Positions 1 to 8,764 of a DNA stretch of 64,000 nt are shown piece after piece. Source of the DNA: Streptococcus australis (lineage in GTDB: Bacteria; Bacillota; Bacilli; Lactobacillales; Streptococcaceae); contig NZ_JADNGY010000011.1 in NCBI RefSeq assembly GCF_015553625.1, forward strand, positions 1 to 64,000. The letters run 5' to 3'. Both the position numbers and the translations under genes were made by a program. The notes under the pieces were generated by a model. That model worked only from the letters and a program-made list of their open reading frames with translations, was not told where the DNA came from and did not search any database. Positions within the stretch are counted from its first letter, which is position 1, and each line of letters starts with the position of its first letter.

Positions 1-3
1 TTT

Positions 4-76
4 GGCTCGGTAGCTCAGTTGGTAGAGCAATGGATTGAAGCTCCATGTGTCGGCGGTTCGATTCCGTCTCGCGCCA
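4..76 (+). tRNA. tRNA-Phe (GAA)
   Basis: Cloverleaf with anticodon GAA in the loop TTGAAGC, D-arm AGCTCAGTTGGTAGAGC and T-arm GGTTCGATTCC. The acceptor stem pairs GGCTCGG with TCGCGCC with one mismatch, and A76 is the discriminator; CCA is not encoded. It is the first of six tandem tRNAs here, probably the tail of an array beginning outside the window. Confidence 0.95.
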
Positions 77-92
77 TAATTTAATATTATTC

Positions 93-173
93 GGAAGGGT
101 AGCGAAGAGGCTAAACGCGGCGGACTGTAAATCCGCTCCTTCGGGTTCGGGGGTTCGAATCCCTCCCCTTCCA
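93..173 (+). tRNA. tRNA-Tyr (GTA)
   Basis: Class II tRNA of about 81 nt with a long variable arm. Anticodon GTA lies in ACTGTAAAT, and the acceptor GGAAGGG pairs with CCCTTCC. It lies 16 nt after tRNA-Phe in the same array. Confidence 0.95.
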
Positions 174-179
174 TCCTTT

Positions 180-250
180 ACGGGCATAGTTTAAAGGTAG
201 AACTAAGGTCTCCAAAACCTTCAGTGTGGGTTCAATTCCTACTGCCCGTG
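180..250 (+). tRNA. tRNA-Trp (CCA)
   Basis: Anticodon CCA lies in TCTCCAAAA. The acceptor ACGGGCA pairs perfectly with TGCCCGT, with discriminator G250. It is separated from tRNA-Tyr by 6 nt. Confidence 0.95.
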
Positions 251-261
251 TATAAGAATAT

Positions 262-335
262 GGCGGGTGTGGTGAAGTGGTTAACACACCAGATTGTGGC
301 TCTGGCATGCGTGGGTTCGATCCCCATCACTCGCC
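262..335 (+). tRNA. tRNA-His (GTG)
   Basis: Anticodon GTG lies in ATTGTGGCT. The extra 5' G typical of tRNA-His (G262) is encoded and faces C335. Acceptor GCGGGTG pairs with CACTCGC. Confidence 0.95.
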
Positions 336-348
336 TATTTTATATTAT

Positions 349-420
349 TGGGGTATAGCCAAGCGGTAAGGCAAGGGACTTTGACTCCCTCATGCGTTGG
401 TTCGAATCCAGCTACCCCAG
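349..420 (+). tRNA. tRNA-Gln (TTG)
   Basis: Anticodon TTG lies in CTTTGACTC. The acceptor TGGGGTA pairs perfectly with TACCCCA, with discriminator G420. Confidence 0.95.
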
Positions 421-429
421 TTATACTTT

Positions 430-513
430 GCCGGCGTGGCGGAATTGGCAGACGCGCTGGACTCAAAATCCAGTGTCCGCAAGGACGTGCCGGTTCGACC
501 CCGGCCGCCGGTA
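430..513 (+). tRNA. tRNA-Leu (CAA)
   Basis: Class II tRNA of about 84 nt with a long variable arm (GTGTCCGCAAGGACGT). Anticodon CAA lies in ACTCAAAAT. Acceptor GCCGGCG pairs with CGCCGGT. It is the last tRNA of the array and is followed at once by a terminator. Confidence 0.95.
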
Positions 514-520
514 TAGTATT

Positions 521-550
521 AAAGACAAGGTTTTCGGACCTTGTCTTTTT
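521..550 (+). terminator. Terminator of tRNA array
   Basis: Perfect 11-bp stem (AAAGACAAGGT with ACCTTGTCTTT), short TTTCGG-type loop, and a following T-rich tract. It lies directly after tRNA-Leu. Confidence 0.9.
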
Positions 551-628
551 CTTTTATTCTTTTAATTTTTTAACGTTGAGTTACCTATTAGTTACTAAAA
601 ATTGTTTTTATTGTTTTCTGAAAACACT

Positions 629-657
629 TTGACTATTTTCCTTTACTGTGTTATAAT
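629..657 (+). promoter_or_regulatory. adcRCBA promoter
   Basis: TTGACT (629-634), a 17-bp spacer and TATAAT (652-657). The predicted start of transcription falls inside the tandem AdcR boxes, so repressor binding would block it. Confidence 0.85.
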
Positions 658-683
658 TAACCGGTAAAGTATTTACTGGTTAA
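657..683 (+). promoter_or_regulatory. Tandem AdcR zinc boxes
   Basis: Two 12-bp sites, TTAACCGGTAAA (657-668) and TTTACTGGTTAA (672-683), each one mismatch from the known AdcR palindrome TTAACYRGTTAA. Their starts are 15 bp apart and they lie just after the -10 box. They imply zinc-dependent autorepression of the operon. Confidence 0.85.
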
Positions 684-699
684 TAGAAAGGAAGTTCCT

Positions 700-1137
700 A
701 TGAAGGTTGCTAATCAGATAGATGAGTTTTTGAATTCTATCTTACTTATTTCTGAGAATCAGCATGAAGTATTGATAGGTTCTTGTACTAGTGGTTTTTC
801 GTTAACCAATACGCAAGAACACATTTTAATGTTATTATCAAAGAATAATTATTCTAATTCTGAGCTTGCTAAATTGCTGAATGTTAGTCAAGCCGCTGTT
901 ACTAAGGCTGTTAAACAATTACTTTCTTTTGGGATGCTTGAAGCTTTGAAAGATGATAAAGACGCTCGGATCGTTTTGTACCGGTTAACAGATTTAGGAC
1001 GTCCGGTTGCTGAAGAGCATTCTCATCATCATGATCATACTTTGGCTGTGTATAATCAAGTTTTGAGTGAATTCTCTCAAGAAGAACAAAAGGTTATTTC
1101 TAAGTTTTTATCTCGCTTATTGGAGGATCTTCGTTAA
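700..1137 (+). CDS. adcR: Zinc-responsive MarR-family repressor AdcR
   Basis: A 145-residue winged-helix protein of the MarR family. In streptococci AdcR binds DNA when loaded with zinc and represses zinc uptake genes. The central region (about residues 45-95) has the helix-turn-helix with [19 protein letters not shown] and the wing [14 protein letters not shown] His-rich stretch, [10 protein letters not shown] (about 105-114), fits the known zinc-site region. The start ATG at 700 follows GAAAGGAAG. It is first in adcRCBA, preceded by its own operator, and its stop overlaps the adcC start (TAATG). Confidence 0.95.
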   Translation: MKVANQIDEFLNSILLISENQHEVLIGSCTSGFSLTNTQEHILMLLSKNNYSNSELAKLLNVSQAAVTKAVKQLLSFGMLEALKDDKDARIVLYRLTDLGRPVAEEHSHHHDHTLAVYNQVLSEFSQEEQKVISKFLSRLLEDLR

Positions 1138-1841
1138 TGCGTTATATTACTGTTAAAGATCTTTCGTTTTATTATGATCGAGAGCCTGTGCTTGAAGGTG
1201 TGAATTACTACTTGGATAGTGGGGAGTTTGTGACGCTGACTGGTGAGAATGGTGCCGCCAAATCTACTTTGATCAAGGCAAGTCTTGGCATCTTAAAACC
1301 AAAAGTAGGGACGGTTGAAATTGCTAAGGAAAATATAGCTGGTAAAAAATTACGCATTGCCTATCTTCCCCAACAAATTGCAAGCTTTAATGCTGGATTT
1401 CCCAGTTCTGTTTATGAGTTTGTGAAATCGGGACGGTATCCTCGTAAGGGTTGGTTTCGTCGGTTAAATCATCACGATGAGGAGCACATTTTAGCTAGTT
1501 TATCTGCTGTTGGGATGTTAGAGCATCGTGATAAACCTTTAGGGGCTCTATCCGGTGGCCAGAAACAACGGGCTGTCATTGCACGAATGTTTGCGTCTGA
1601 TCCAGATATTTTTGTGTTGGATGAACCGACTACTGGGATGGATGCTGGTAGCAAGGATGAGTTTTATGAATTGATGCACCACAGTGCCCATCACCACGGA
1701 AAGGCTGTTTTAATGATCACGCATGATCCTGAAGAAGTGAGTCATTTTGCCGATCGCAATATCCATTTGGTGAGAAAACAAAATTCTCCATGGCGTTGCT
1801 TTAATGTCCATGAGAAAGATGGAGGTGAGGAGCATGCTTAG
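1137..1841 (+). CDS. adcC: Zinc ABC transporter ATP-binding protein AdcC
   Basis: A 234-residue ABC ATPase that powers zinc uptake with AdcB and AdcA. Walker A reads GENGAAKST, with Ala where the last Gly usually sits; I recall the same substitution in the pneumococcal protein, so I treat it as natural. The signature LSGGQKQR, Walker [11 protein letters not shown] and switch His (MITHD) are all present. The start overlaps the adcR stop by one base, and the end overlaps adcB by 8 nt, so the three are translationally coupled. Confidence 0.95.
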   Translation: MRYITVKDLSFYYDREPVLEGVNYYLDSGEFVTLTGENGAAKSTLIKASLGILKPKVGTVEIAKENIAGKKLRIAYLPQQIASFNAGFPSSVYEFVKSGRYPRKGWFRRLNHHDEEHILASLSAVGMLEHRDKPLGALSGGQKQRAVIARMFASDPDIFVLDEPTTGMDAGSKDEFYELMHHSAHHHGKAVLMITHDPEEVSHFADRNIHLVRKQNSPWRCFNVHEKDGGEEHA

Positions 1842-2637
1842 TTTATTTCAATATGACTTTATGCAACGGGCCTTGTTAGCGATGGTTGCCATGAGTCTCT
1901 TCTCCCCTATCTTAGGTGTATTTTTGATTTTGCGTCGTCAGAGCTTAATGAGTGATACACTGAGCCACGTCTCTCTATCAGGGGTTGCTTTTGGCCTCTT
2001 CCTTGGTTTCTCTCCAACTATTTCTACAGTCATTGTGGTCATCATAGCTGCTGTATTTCTAGAGTACTTACGAACAGTCTATAAAGATTTTATGGAAATT
2101 GGGACAGCGATTCTCATGTCGACCGGCTTGGCCTTGGCTTTGGTGATCATGAAGGGTGGCGGTAAAAGTTCCATGAGTTTGGACCAGTACCTATTTGGCT
2201 CTACCTTGACCATTACGGATGAGCAAGTGCTTGCTTTGTTTATCATTGCAGCCATTGTTTTAGTTTTAACGATTCTCTTTATTCGTCCCATGTATATCCT
2301 TACATTTGATGAGGATACAGCTTATGTAGATGGTTTACCCGTGCGTCTCATGTCTATCTTGTTTAATATTGTGACAGGGGTGGCTATTGCCTTGATGATT
2401 CCGGCTGCGGGTTCCTTGTTGGTATCTACCATCATGGTCTTGCCAGCTAGTATTGCTTTAAAGCTAGGAAAAACCTTCCGTTCAGTCATGCTTTTGGCAG
2501 TGGTCATTGGTTTTGTAGGGATGGTCAGTGGTCTCATTCTTTCTTATTACCCGGATACACCGGTTAGTGCGACCATTACCCTCTTATTTGTATCCTTCTT
2601 TTTGCTCTCAAATCTTTTTGTTAAATTTAGAAAATAG
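1834..2637 (+). CDS. adcB: Zinc ABC transporter permease AdcB
   Basis: About 267 residues and 7-8 hydrophobic segments of the ABC-3 (ZnuB/AdcB) permease family. It forms the membrane channel of the Adc zinc importer. I start at ATG 1834 (MLSLFQYDF), preceded by GGAGGTGAGG, not at an upstream in-frame ATG (1804) that would lie deep in adcC and lacks this ribosome site. Conserved features include [18 protein letters not shown] near residue 40. It is followed 8 nt later by adcA. Confidence 0.95.
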   Translation: MLSLFQYDFMQRALLAMVAMSLFSPILGVFLILRRQSLMSDTLSHVSLSGVAFGLFLGFSPTISTVIVVIIAAVFLEYLRTVYKDFMEIGTAILMSTGLALALVIMKGGGKSSMSLDQYLFGSTLTITDEQVLALFIIAAIVLVLTILFIRPMYILTFDEDTAYVDGLPVRLMSILFNIVTGVAIALMIPAAGSLLVSTIMVLPASIALKLGKTFRSVMLLAVVIGFVGMVSGLILSYYPDTPVSATITLLFVSFFLLSNLFVKFRK

Positions 2638-2645
2638 GTGATCTT

Positions 2646-4145
2646 ATGAAAAAACTTGCATGGCTGGTATTAGCCTTTTGTAGTCTTCTTTTAGTAGCTT
2701 GTAGTGGTGGTCAAAATCAGTCAGGGAAATTGAAAGTCATGACGACTTTCTATCCTGTCTATGAATTTACTAAGCAAGTCGTTGGAGACGAGGGAGATGT
2801 GGAGCTCTTGATTGGCTCTGGTTCGGAACCCCATGATTTTGAATTGTCTGCCAAGGGTCGCGCAAAAATCCAAGAGTCAGATGTCTTTGTCTATGAGAAC
2901 GAGAACATGGAAACTTGGGTGCCTCAGTTGTTGAAATCAATGGATGGCAAGAAAACTAAGGTTGTCAAAGCGACGGAAAATATGCTGCTTTTACCAGGTG
3001 GTGAAGAAGAGCATGACCATGAGGGAGGGGAAGAACACCATCATGACTATGATCCCCATGTCTGGCTTTCTCCACAGAGAGCTATTAAAATGGTGGAAAC
3101 GATTCGTGATCAACTGGTGAAACAGTACCCAGATAAAAAGGCTAGCTTTACCGCTAATGCGGATGCCTATATTGCCAAGTTGAAAAAATTGGATGATAGC
3201 TATACGAAGAGCTTGTCTGCAGCGAAACAGAAAAACTTTGTTACTCAACACGCAGCTTTCCGTTATTTGGCCCTGGACTATGGTTTGAATCAAGTCTCTA
3301 TCTCAGGTTTGTCACCAGATAGTGAACCGTCTGCAACTCGCTTGAGTGAATTGACAGAGTACATCAAGAAGAACGACATCAAGGTTATCTACTTTGAAGA
3401 AAATGCTTCTAAATCCTTATCGAAAACCTTGTCTGCTGAAACCGGTGTGGATCTAGCTGTTTTGAATCCATTAGAGAGCTTGACAGATGAGCAGATGAAA
3501 GATGGTGAAGACTACATCTCTATCATGGGAGCCAACCTCAAATCTTTGGAATTAACAACGACTCAAGCCGGAAAAGAAATCGCTCCAGAAGAGGAAGAAG
3601 ACACCAAAACAGTAGCCAATGGCTACTTTGAAGACAGTGCTATTAAGGATCGAACTCTTTCAGACTATGTAGGTGATTGGCAGTCTGTGTATCCTTATCT
3701 AAAAGATGGAACCTTGGATCAAGTCTTTGACTACAAAGCCAAATTAACCAAGTCCAAAACAGCTGAAGAATATAAAGCCTACTACACCACCGGTTATAAA
3801 ACAGATGTCGACCGGATTGTTATTACAGACAAAACCATGACCTTCTATAAGAATGGCGAAGAGAAGAAGTTCGAATACCGCTATGCTGGGAAGCATACGC
3901 TAACCTATACAAAAGGGAATCGTGGAGTGCGGTATCTCTTCGAAGCAACTGATCCGAATGCGGGTGAATTCAAGTATGTTCAATTCAGTGACCACCAAAT
4001 TGCTCCTAATAAGGCAGCTCACTTCCATATTTTCTTCGGTGGGGAAAGCCAAGAGGCACTTTATGAGGAATTGGAAAATTGGCCTACTTACTACCCAAGT
4101 GACTTATCCGGATTCGAAATTGCGCAGGAAATGTTGGCCCACTAA
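2646..4145 (+). CDS. adcA: Zinc-binding lipoprotein AdcA with ZinT domain
   Basis: A 499-residue solute-binding lipoprotein. The signal peptide ends in the lipobox LVAC (Cys19). The N-terminal part (about 30-310) is a ZnuA-type cluster A-I domain with metal ligand candidates His63 and His138 and a flexible His/Glu loop EEEHDHEGGEEHHHDYDPH (about 120-138). The C-terminal part (about 325-499) is a ZinT/YodA-like domain ending with HFHIFFGG. This fusion is the normal streptococcal AdcA architecture; ZinT helps capture zinc. It is last in adcRCBA and should be derepressed in zinc limitation. Confidence 0.95.
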   Translation: MKKLAWLVLAFCSLLLVACSGGQNQSGKLKVMTTFYPVYEFTKQVVGDEGDVELLIGSGSEPHDFELSAKGRAKIQESDVFVYENENMETWVPQLLKSMDGKKTKVVKATENMLLLPGGEEEHDHEGGEEHHHDYDPHVWLSPQRAIKMVETIRDQLVKQYPDKKASFTANADAYIAKLKKLDDSYTKSLSAAKQKNFVTQHAAFRYLALDYGLNQVSISGLSPDSEPSATRLSELTEYIKKNDIKVIYFEENASKSLSKTLSAETGVDLAVLNPLESLTDEQMKDGEDYISIMGANLKSLELTTTQAGKEIAPEEEEDTKTVANGYFEDSAIKDRTLSDYVGDWQSVYPYLKDGTLDQVFDYKAKLTKSKTAEEYKAYYTTGYKTDVDRIVITDKTMTFYKNGEEKKFEYRYAGKHTLTYTKGNRGVRYLFEATDPNAGEFKYVQFSDHQIAPNKAAHFHIFFGGESQEALYEELENWPTYYPSDLSGFEIAQEMLAH

Positions 4146-4155
4146 TCAAATAGAG

Positions 4156-4176
4156 AAGGAACCAGTTGGTTCCTTT
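4156..4176 (+). terminator. adcA terminator hairpin, copy 1
   Basis: AAGGAACCAGTTGGTTCCTT is a near-perfect 20-nt palindrome just after the adcA stop, followed by a short T run. A nearly identical copy occurs at 4427. Confidence 0.6.
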
Positions 4177-4287
4177 CAGATTGAAGACAAAGTAATTTTA
4201 GAAACTTTCCTTAGGTGAGTACGGACGTCAGCGAACTTCGAAGAAGTTCCATGACTTAGTTTTGGATCTAAGGTTCCAAAACTCCCG

Positions 4288-4320
4288 AGTGCCTGAAACA
4301 ACTCTGTTTCAGGCACTTTT
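4288..4320 (+). terminator. Strong hairpin terminator
   Basis: A 13-bp perfect stem (AGTGCCTGAAACA with TGTTTCAGGCACT), loop ACTC, then TTTT. It ends a block of three hairpins. Confidence 0.7.
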
Positions 4321-4426
4321 CTCACAGCGGAAAGTTTTTCATCTTCTTAAATTATTAAAAAATATAATCATTTTTTGAAAATCATCTAGCTGTTTTATGT
4401 AAAACAATAGTTTGTCTGCATTCAAG

Positions 4427-4450
4427 AAGGAACCAGCTGGTTCCTTTTTT
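4427..4450 (+). terminator. Terminator hairpin, copy 2
   Basis: AAGGAACCAGCTGGTTCCTT followed by a run of T. It differs from the 4156 copy by one base within the palindrome (T to C). Confidence 0.7.
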
Positions 4451-4465
4451 GATAGTAACAGAAAC

Positions 4466-4494
4466 TTGTCAATTTGCTAGAAAAAGGATAAAAT
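4466..4494 (+). promoter_or_regulatory. Promoter of DUF6287 lipoprotein
   Basis: TTGTCA (4466-4471), a 17-bp spacer and TAAAAT (4489-4494), 35 bp before the start codon. Confidence 0.65.
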
Positions 4495-4529
4495 TAGGCT
4501 TAGAGAATACATTGAATTGAGGGAGATTC

Positions 4530-5075
4530 ATGATGAAAAAGTATCGTTTGCTATTATTGCTTTCTGCTCTATTGTTTTTCCTTGGAGCCTGCGGTCAGAA
4601 AAAGCAGGAGACAGGGTCTGAAAGTAAAGAAAGTACGGTTCGTCAATCGAAGGACAGCTCAGCTACTAGTGAAGCAAAGAAAGCTGAGAGTTCGAGTGAT
4701 AAGAAAGAGAAAACAAAGATGGATATTGAAGCAATTGCTCAAGGGGATTATAGTAGCGTAGCTGGTGTCTGGCAAGATGACAAGGGGAATAAATTGGTCT
4801 TTGATCAAAATGGTTTGGTCTCTAACGAATATGAATCTTACGGTCTCTCCTTGACGGATTATGGGACTGTTTCGGGAGGAGTTTACGGAGGAATCACAGG
4901 TGGATTTTTAATGGAATTCATCCCTGCTGGGCTTACGATTGATGATCAAACGGATGAAAATGGAGAAGTCGTCTTCCATGATAACTCTGATGCCAGCAAG
5001 GATCGTCTCTGGACTGGAACTGGGATGTACAGTTTTACCGAACAAGGGTCTTTCCTCTATAAGGTTGGGGATTAG
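4530..5075 (+). CDS. Lipoprotein, probable DUF6287 domain
   Basis: A 181-residue secreted lipoprotein of unknown function. The signal peptide ends in LGAC, followed by a Ser/Lys/Glu-rich linker (about 23-65). The remaining domain (about 68-181) opens with DIEAIAQGDYSSVAGVW, which I recognise as the pattern of DUF6287, found in many streptococcal lipoproteins. ATG 4530 and ATG 4533 are adjacent possible starts after GGGAG. It has its own promoter and is followed by a hairpin terminator, so it is probably monocistronic despite its position after adcA. Confidence 0.75.
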   Translation: MMKKYRLLLLLSALLFFLGACGQKKQETGSESKESTVRQSKDSSATSEAKKAESSSDKKEKTKMDIEAIAQGDYSSVAGVWQDDKGNKLVFDQNGLVSNEYESYGLSLTDYGTVSGGVYGGITGGFLMEFIPAGLTIDDQTDENGEVVFHDNSDASKDRLWTGTGMYSFTEQGSFLYKVGD

Positions 5076-5093
5076 GTCGTATAAATGAAATAG

Positions 5094-5128
5094 AAAAGAA
5101 TGAGGAGTGTCCAACTCTTCATTCTTTT
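5094..5128. terminator. Bidirectional terminator
   Basis: AAAAGAATGA pairs with TCATTCTTTT, and the inner GGAGT/ACTCT extends the stem. T runs downstream on plus and A-rich sequence on the other side allow use by both the lipoprotein gene and the opposing GH92 gene. Confidence 0.7.
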
Positions 5129-5135
5129 TCGTTTT

Positions 5136-7214
5136 TTAGATCTTAGGGAGCCAAGAAAGGTGGAAATCCAGCTTCTCTGCTTTCAAGAGGTCTTGGTGGC
5201 TCACTCTATCGATTCTGTTCCCATCAAGGGAAACATCTTGAAGGAAGTGTGCCTGGGCTGTGTGGGCTGTACGATGGATATGCAGCCATTTTTTCTCTTG
5301 AGGGAGATAGAGACGCAGGTGTTTGAAGAGGGGGATTCCTAGGTCATAGACTGGCTTGCCTGGACAAGTCGGATAGAGTCCCAAAACCGACCAGATATAC
5401 CAAGAAGATAGACTGCCATTATCTTCATCTCCTGGATAGGCTTGGAAGCTTGGCTGGAAGGCTTCCTTGCGAAGGGCTTGGATCAGGACGCTAGTGTATT
5501 CCGGGTGTTGGCTATAGCGAAAGAGATAGGGGATGTGAAAACTCGGTTGGTTTGAAATGGCAATTTGCCCAAAAGGAGCTTGGGCCATCTCACTCATTTC
5601 ATGAATTTCGTAGCCATAGCCCGTCACCTCATAATGCGGTGCTTGAGTGGCTAGTCGAGTTAAATAGTGGGTGAAGCCTTCTTCTCCACCAAAAAGTTGC
5701 TTGAGGCCCTCGATGTCGTGAAGGGCGCCTAAGGTTGCCTGAATGGCAGAGCACTCTGCATAGTCGCGTCCCCAACTGATGGGCGAGAAGTCTGGTCTAA
5801 AATGACCTTTCTTATCTTTGGCCCGAATATAACCTGTTTCTGGATCAAAGAGGGTTCGATAGGAAAGACTAGACTGGGCATATTCTTTGGCCAACTCTTC
5901 CTTGCCAAGTAGCTGGGCTGTTTGGGCAATACAAAAGTCGCTATAGGAGAAGTCAATGGTGTGACTCACGCTTTCGTGATAGTCGGTGGATAGATAGCCT
6001 AACTCCTGATATTCTTTAGCTCCTCGTCGACCGTAATGACCATTTGGATCCTCTTTCCTAGCTGTATCCAACATGGCTTCAAAAAGCTCCGTGTGGAGGT
6101 CGGGGGCTAGGCTTTTCTGAATAGCATCTGCAATGACTCCGTCAATGAGGGTTCCAGGCATCATGCCTCTTTCGTCCGGCGCTAGCCATTTAGGAAGGAA
6201 ACCGGTATCCCGGTAATGGCTGAGGAATCCTTCGAGAAAATCTTGGTAGAGCTCGGGATAGACTAGGCTATAGAGAGGAAAGGTGGTCCGAAAGAGGTCC
6301 CAGAAGCCCAAACTAGTGAAGTATTTTCCTTCTTGAATGCGGTTGTGAGCGAAGTCGCGATGGACTGCTTTCTCCTCAGGGGTCACTTCATAACAAGTCT
6401 GAGGAAAGAGCAGACTACGGTAGAGACAGTGATCGAAAAAGGTTCGATCCTCTCCACCTGTATCTAAAATTTCAAATCGGTCCATTAGCTCTTGCCACTG
6501 GTGGCTGGCTTCTTCTTTTATCTCTTCAAAGCTTGCTTTAGGGAGGTGAGATTTGGCCAACTCAGAGTTAATAAAGGAAGTGCCTAATCGAGCTTCCAGC
6601 GTGGGGCTGTCAAACTCTAGGATCAAATCTTGACCCAGCCAGTGAGTTCGGGTGATAGCTTGGTCGAATTCGAAATGAAGATAGAAAGGAAAGTCTTGTT
6701 GGTCTGTGTGATTTTGGTCTAAGATGTGGAAGTGAAGATCCGTTTCTCCGAATTTCACCTCAGTTAGTCCATTGGGACAGTGCAAGGCAAGCGCTAGTGT
6801 AGACGGCCCTTTAAAGCGAAGGAAGGCTCCATAAAGGCTTGGCGTCACCTCTGAGTGGATTTGATAGCGCTCTGAGGTGAGGGCTAAATAATGGGGCTGA
6901 AAGATAGCTTCTTGGATCCGGTAACTGCTCTGTCTAAAATAGAGGTCTTCTTGACTCGGAATGTCTGTTAGTGGGGTAAGGAGACACCAAGAAAAATCCC
7001 CAATCCAAGGGCTAGGCTGATGGGTCAAGCGGATGCCTTGAAAGATTGGAAGGTTGGGGTTGAAAAACCAAGCACCCTGTTCATGTGTCGTCTGTGGGAG
7101 AAAATAATTCATCCCAAAAGGAACTCCTGTATAAGGGAGGGTGTTGCCGTTGGAATAAGCTGAGTGATTGTCTGTTCCTAAGCGGGTATCAATGCGAGTA
7201 ATATCGGTCTTCAT
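5136..7214 (-). CDS. GH92 family alpha-mannosidase
   Basis: A 692-residue glycoside hydrolase of family GH92, calcium-dependent exo-alpha-mannosidases, many acting on alpha-1,2 linkages of high-mannose N-glycans. The N-terminal beta domain begins with IDTRLGTDNHSAYSNGNTLP and the catalytic (alpha/alpha)6 domain follows. The family motif GDEDNG (residues 595-600), then SSWYIWSVLGLYP, carries the catalytic-site acidic residues. There is no signal peptide, so it should act in the cytoplasm on imported glycans. It is the only gene of the N-glycan island on minus, divergent from GH125. Start ATG follows AGGAGGT. Confidence 0.9.
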   Translation of the reverse strand: MKTDITRIDTRLGTDNHSAYSNGNTLPYTGVPFGMNYFLPQTTHEQGAWFFNPNLPIFQGIRLTHQPSPWIGDFSWCLLTPLTDIPSQEDLYFRQSSYRIQEAIFQPHYLALTSERYQIHSEVTPSLYGAFLRFKGPSTLALALHCPNGLTEVKFGETDLHFHILDQNHTDQQDFPFYLHFEFDQAITRTHWLGQDLILEFDSPTLEARLGTSFINSELAKSHLPKASFEEIKEEASHQWQELMDRFEILDTGGEDRTFFDHCLYRSLLFPQTCYEVTPEEKAVHRDFAHNRIQEGKYFTSLGFWDLFRTTFPLYSLVYPELYQDFLEGFLSHYRDTGFLPKWLAPDERGMMPGTLIDGVIADAIQKSLAPDLHTELFEAMLDTARKEDPNGHYGRRGAKEYQELGYLSTDYHESVSHTIDFSYSDFCIAQTAQLLGKEELAKEYAQSSLSYRTLFDPETGYIRAKDKKGHFRPDFSPISWGRDYAECSAIQATLGALHDIEGLKQLFGGEEGFTHYLTRLATQAPHYEVTGYGYEIHEMSEMAQAPFGQIAISNQPSFHIPYLFRYSQHPEYTSVLIQALRKEAFQPSFQAYPGDEDNGSLSSWYIWSVLGLYPTCPGKPVYDLGIPLFKHLRLYLPQEKKWLHIHRTAHTAQAHFLQDVSLDGNRIDRVSHQDLLKAEKLDFHLSWLPKI

Positions 7215-7407
7215 GCGGGACCTCCTGTTTCATACTAGAGTCTTCAAGCCCTTTTCTTTCTTTATTTTAGCAGAAGCTACTCAAATCGGAAAGTCTTTTT
7301 CAAAACTAGAAAAGTTTGTAGAAAAAGGGCTATAATTTGCGTATGTATTTCCCCTTTGAAATCTTTTATACTGAATAGGAAAGAATCGACAAGTGTGAGG
7401 AAAACAA

Positions 7408-8688
7408 ATGACCTATTCAAAAGAAATCGTTAGAGAATGGTTGGATCAAGTAGCAGAACGTGCTAAGGATTACCCTGAATGGGTGGATGTCTTTGAGCGT
7501 TGCTATACAGACACTTTAGACAATACAGTTGAAATCTTAGAAGATGGCTCAACTTTTGTGTTGACAGGGGACATCCCAGCTATGTGGTTGCGTGACTCAA
7601 CGGCTCAATTGAGACCTTATCTTCATGTGGCTAAAAGAGATCCTCTCTTGCGTCAAACCATTGCAGGTCTGGTTAAACGCCAGATGACTTTGATTCTCAA
7701 GGACCCCTATGCCAACTCTTTCAATATTGAGGAGAACTGGAAGGGTCATCACGAGACAGACCATACAGACCTCAATGGCTGGATTTGGGAACGTAAGTAT
7801 GAAGTGGATTCGCTTTGCTACCCCTTGCAATTGGCTTACCTTCTTTGGAAGGAAACTGGTGAGACTAGCCAGTTTGATGAGACTTTTGTTACAGCGACTA
7901 AGGAGATTCTCCATCTCTGGACGGTGGAGCAAGACCACAAGAACTCACCATATCGCTTTGTTCGGGATACTGACCGTAAGGAAGATACTTTGGTAAATGA
8001 CGGCTTTGGCCCTGACTTTGCTGTGACAGGCATGACCTGGTCAGCCTTTCGTCCAAGTGATGATTGTTGTCAATATAGCTACTTGATTCCGTCCAATATG
8101 TTTGCGGTCGTTGTCTTAGGTTATGTCCAAGAAATCTTTACTACATTGAATCTAGCTGATAGTGAAAGCATGATTGCTGATGCCAAACGTCTGCAGGCTG
8201 AGATTCAAGAAGGGATCGAAAATTATGCCTACACCACTAACAGTAAGGGTGAAAAGATTTATGCCTTTGAAGTGGATGGTCTAGGAAATGCTAGCATCAT
8301 GGATGACCCTAACGTACCAAGTTTGTTAGCTGCTCCATATCTTGGTTACTGCGATGTGAACGATGAGGTCTATCAAGCCACTCGTCGCACCATTCTCAGC
8401 CCTGAAAATCCCTACTTCTACCAAGGAGAATACGCTAGCGGTCTCGGAAGCTCTCATACTTTCTACCGCTATATCTGGCCGATTGCCCTGTCGATCCAAG
8501 GTTTAACAGCTACAGATAAAGCCGAGAAGAAATTCTTGCTTGACCAGTTGGTTGCTTGTGATGGTGGTACGGGTGTCATGCACGAAAGCTTCCACGTAGA
8601 TGATCCTACTAAATACTCGCGCGAATGGTTCTCTTGGGCCAACATGATGTTCTGCGAATTGGTCTTGGATTACTTGGATATTCGCTAA
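7408..8688 (+). CDS. GH125 exo-alpha-1,6-mannosidase
   Basis: A 426-residue protein matching family GH125, whose pneumococcal and clostridial members remove alpha-1,6-linked mannose. Typical stretches are GDIPAMWLRDSTAQLRPY (about 55-72), SFNIEENWKGHH and the acidic pair Asp218-Asp219 in RPSDDCCQYSY, near the known catalytic acid. There is no signal peptide, so it is cytoplasmic. It is the first plus-strand gene of the island, 193 bp from the divergent GH92 gene and 76 bp before GH38. It matches the GH125-GH38-ROK-GH20 order known in S. pneumoniae. Confidence 0.92.
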   Translation: MTYSKEIVREWLDQVAERAKDYPEWVDVFERCYTDTLDNTVEILEDGSTFVLTGDIPAMWLRDSTAQLRPYLHVAKRDPLLRQTIAGLVKRQMTLILKDPYANSFNIEENWKGHHETDHTDLNGWIWERKYEVDSLCYPLQLAYLLWKETGETSQFDETFVTATKEILHLWTVEQDHKNSPYRFVRDTDRKEDTLVNDGFGPDFAVTGMTWSAFRPSDDCCQYSYLIPSNMFAVVVLGYVQEIFTTLNLADSESMIADAKRLQAEIQEGIENYAYTTNSKGEKIYAFEVDGLGNASIMDDPNVPSLLAAPYLGYCDVNDEVYQATRRTILSPENPYFYQGEYASGLGSSHTFYRYIWPIALSIQGLTATDKAEKKFLLDQLVACDGGTGVMHESFHVDDPTKYSREWFSWANMMFCELVLDYLDIR

Positions 8689-8764
8689 TGAGCTGTCGCT
8701 CGACAGATTCTTGTCAAAAATCACACATATATCTTTAAATTTAAGTTAGAATGAGGTTTTACTC

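Larger units (their letters stand above)
4146..4465 (+). repeat. Hairpin-rich intergenic region after adcA
   Basis: No gene seen. It holds, in order, a palindromic hairpin at 4156-4176, a stem GAACTTC/GAAGTTC at 4233-4249, a stem AGTTTTGG/CCAAAACT at 4258-4283, a 13-bp terminator-like stem at 4288-4317, then AT-rich sequence and a near copy of the first hairpin at 4427-4450. The middle block (about 4197-4330) looks like a dispersed intergenic repeat, but that needs a genome search. Confidence 0.55.

Noticed and set aside
111-632. Open frames overlapping the tRNA genes on both strands
   Set aside because: They run through well-formed tRNA genes and have no ribosome site or recognisable protein.
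1804-1833. ATG 1804 as the adcB start
   Set aside because: It lacks a ribosome site and would extend AdcB into adcC; ATG 1834 follows GGAGGTGAGG.
7215-7407. A cre site between GH92 and GH125
   Set aside because: No 14-15 bp stretch fits the CcpA consensus there, although a TATAAT is present at 7331.
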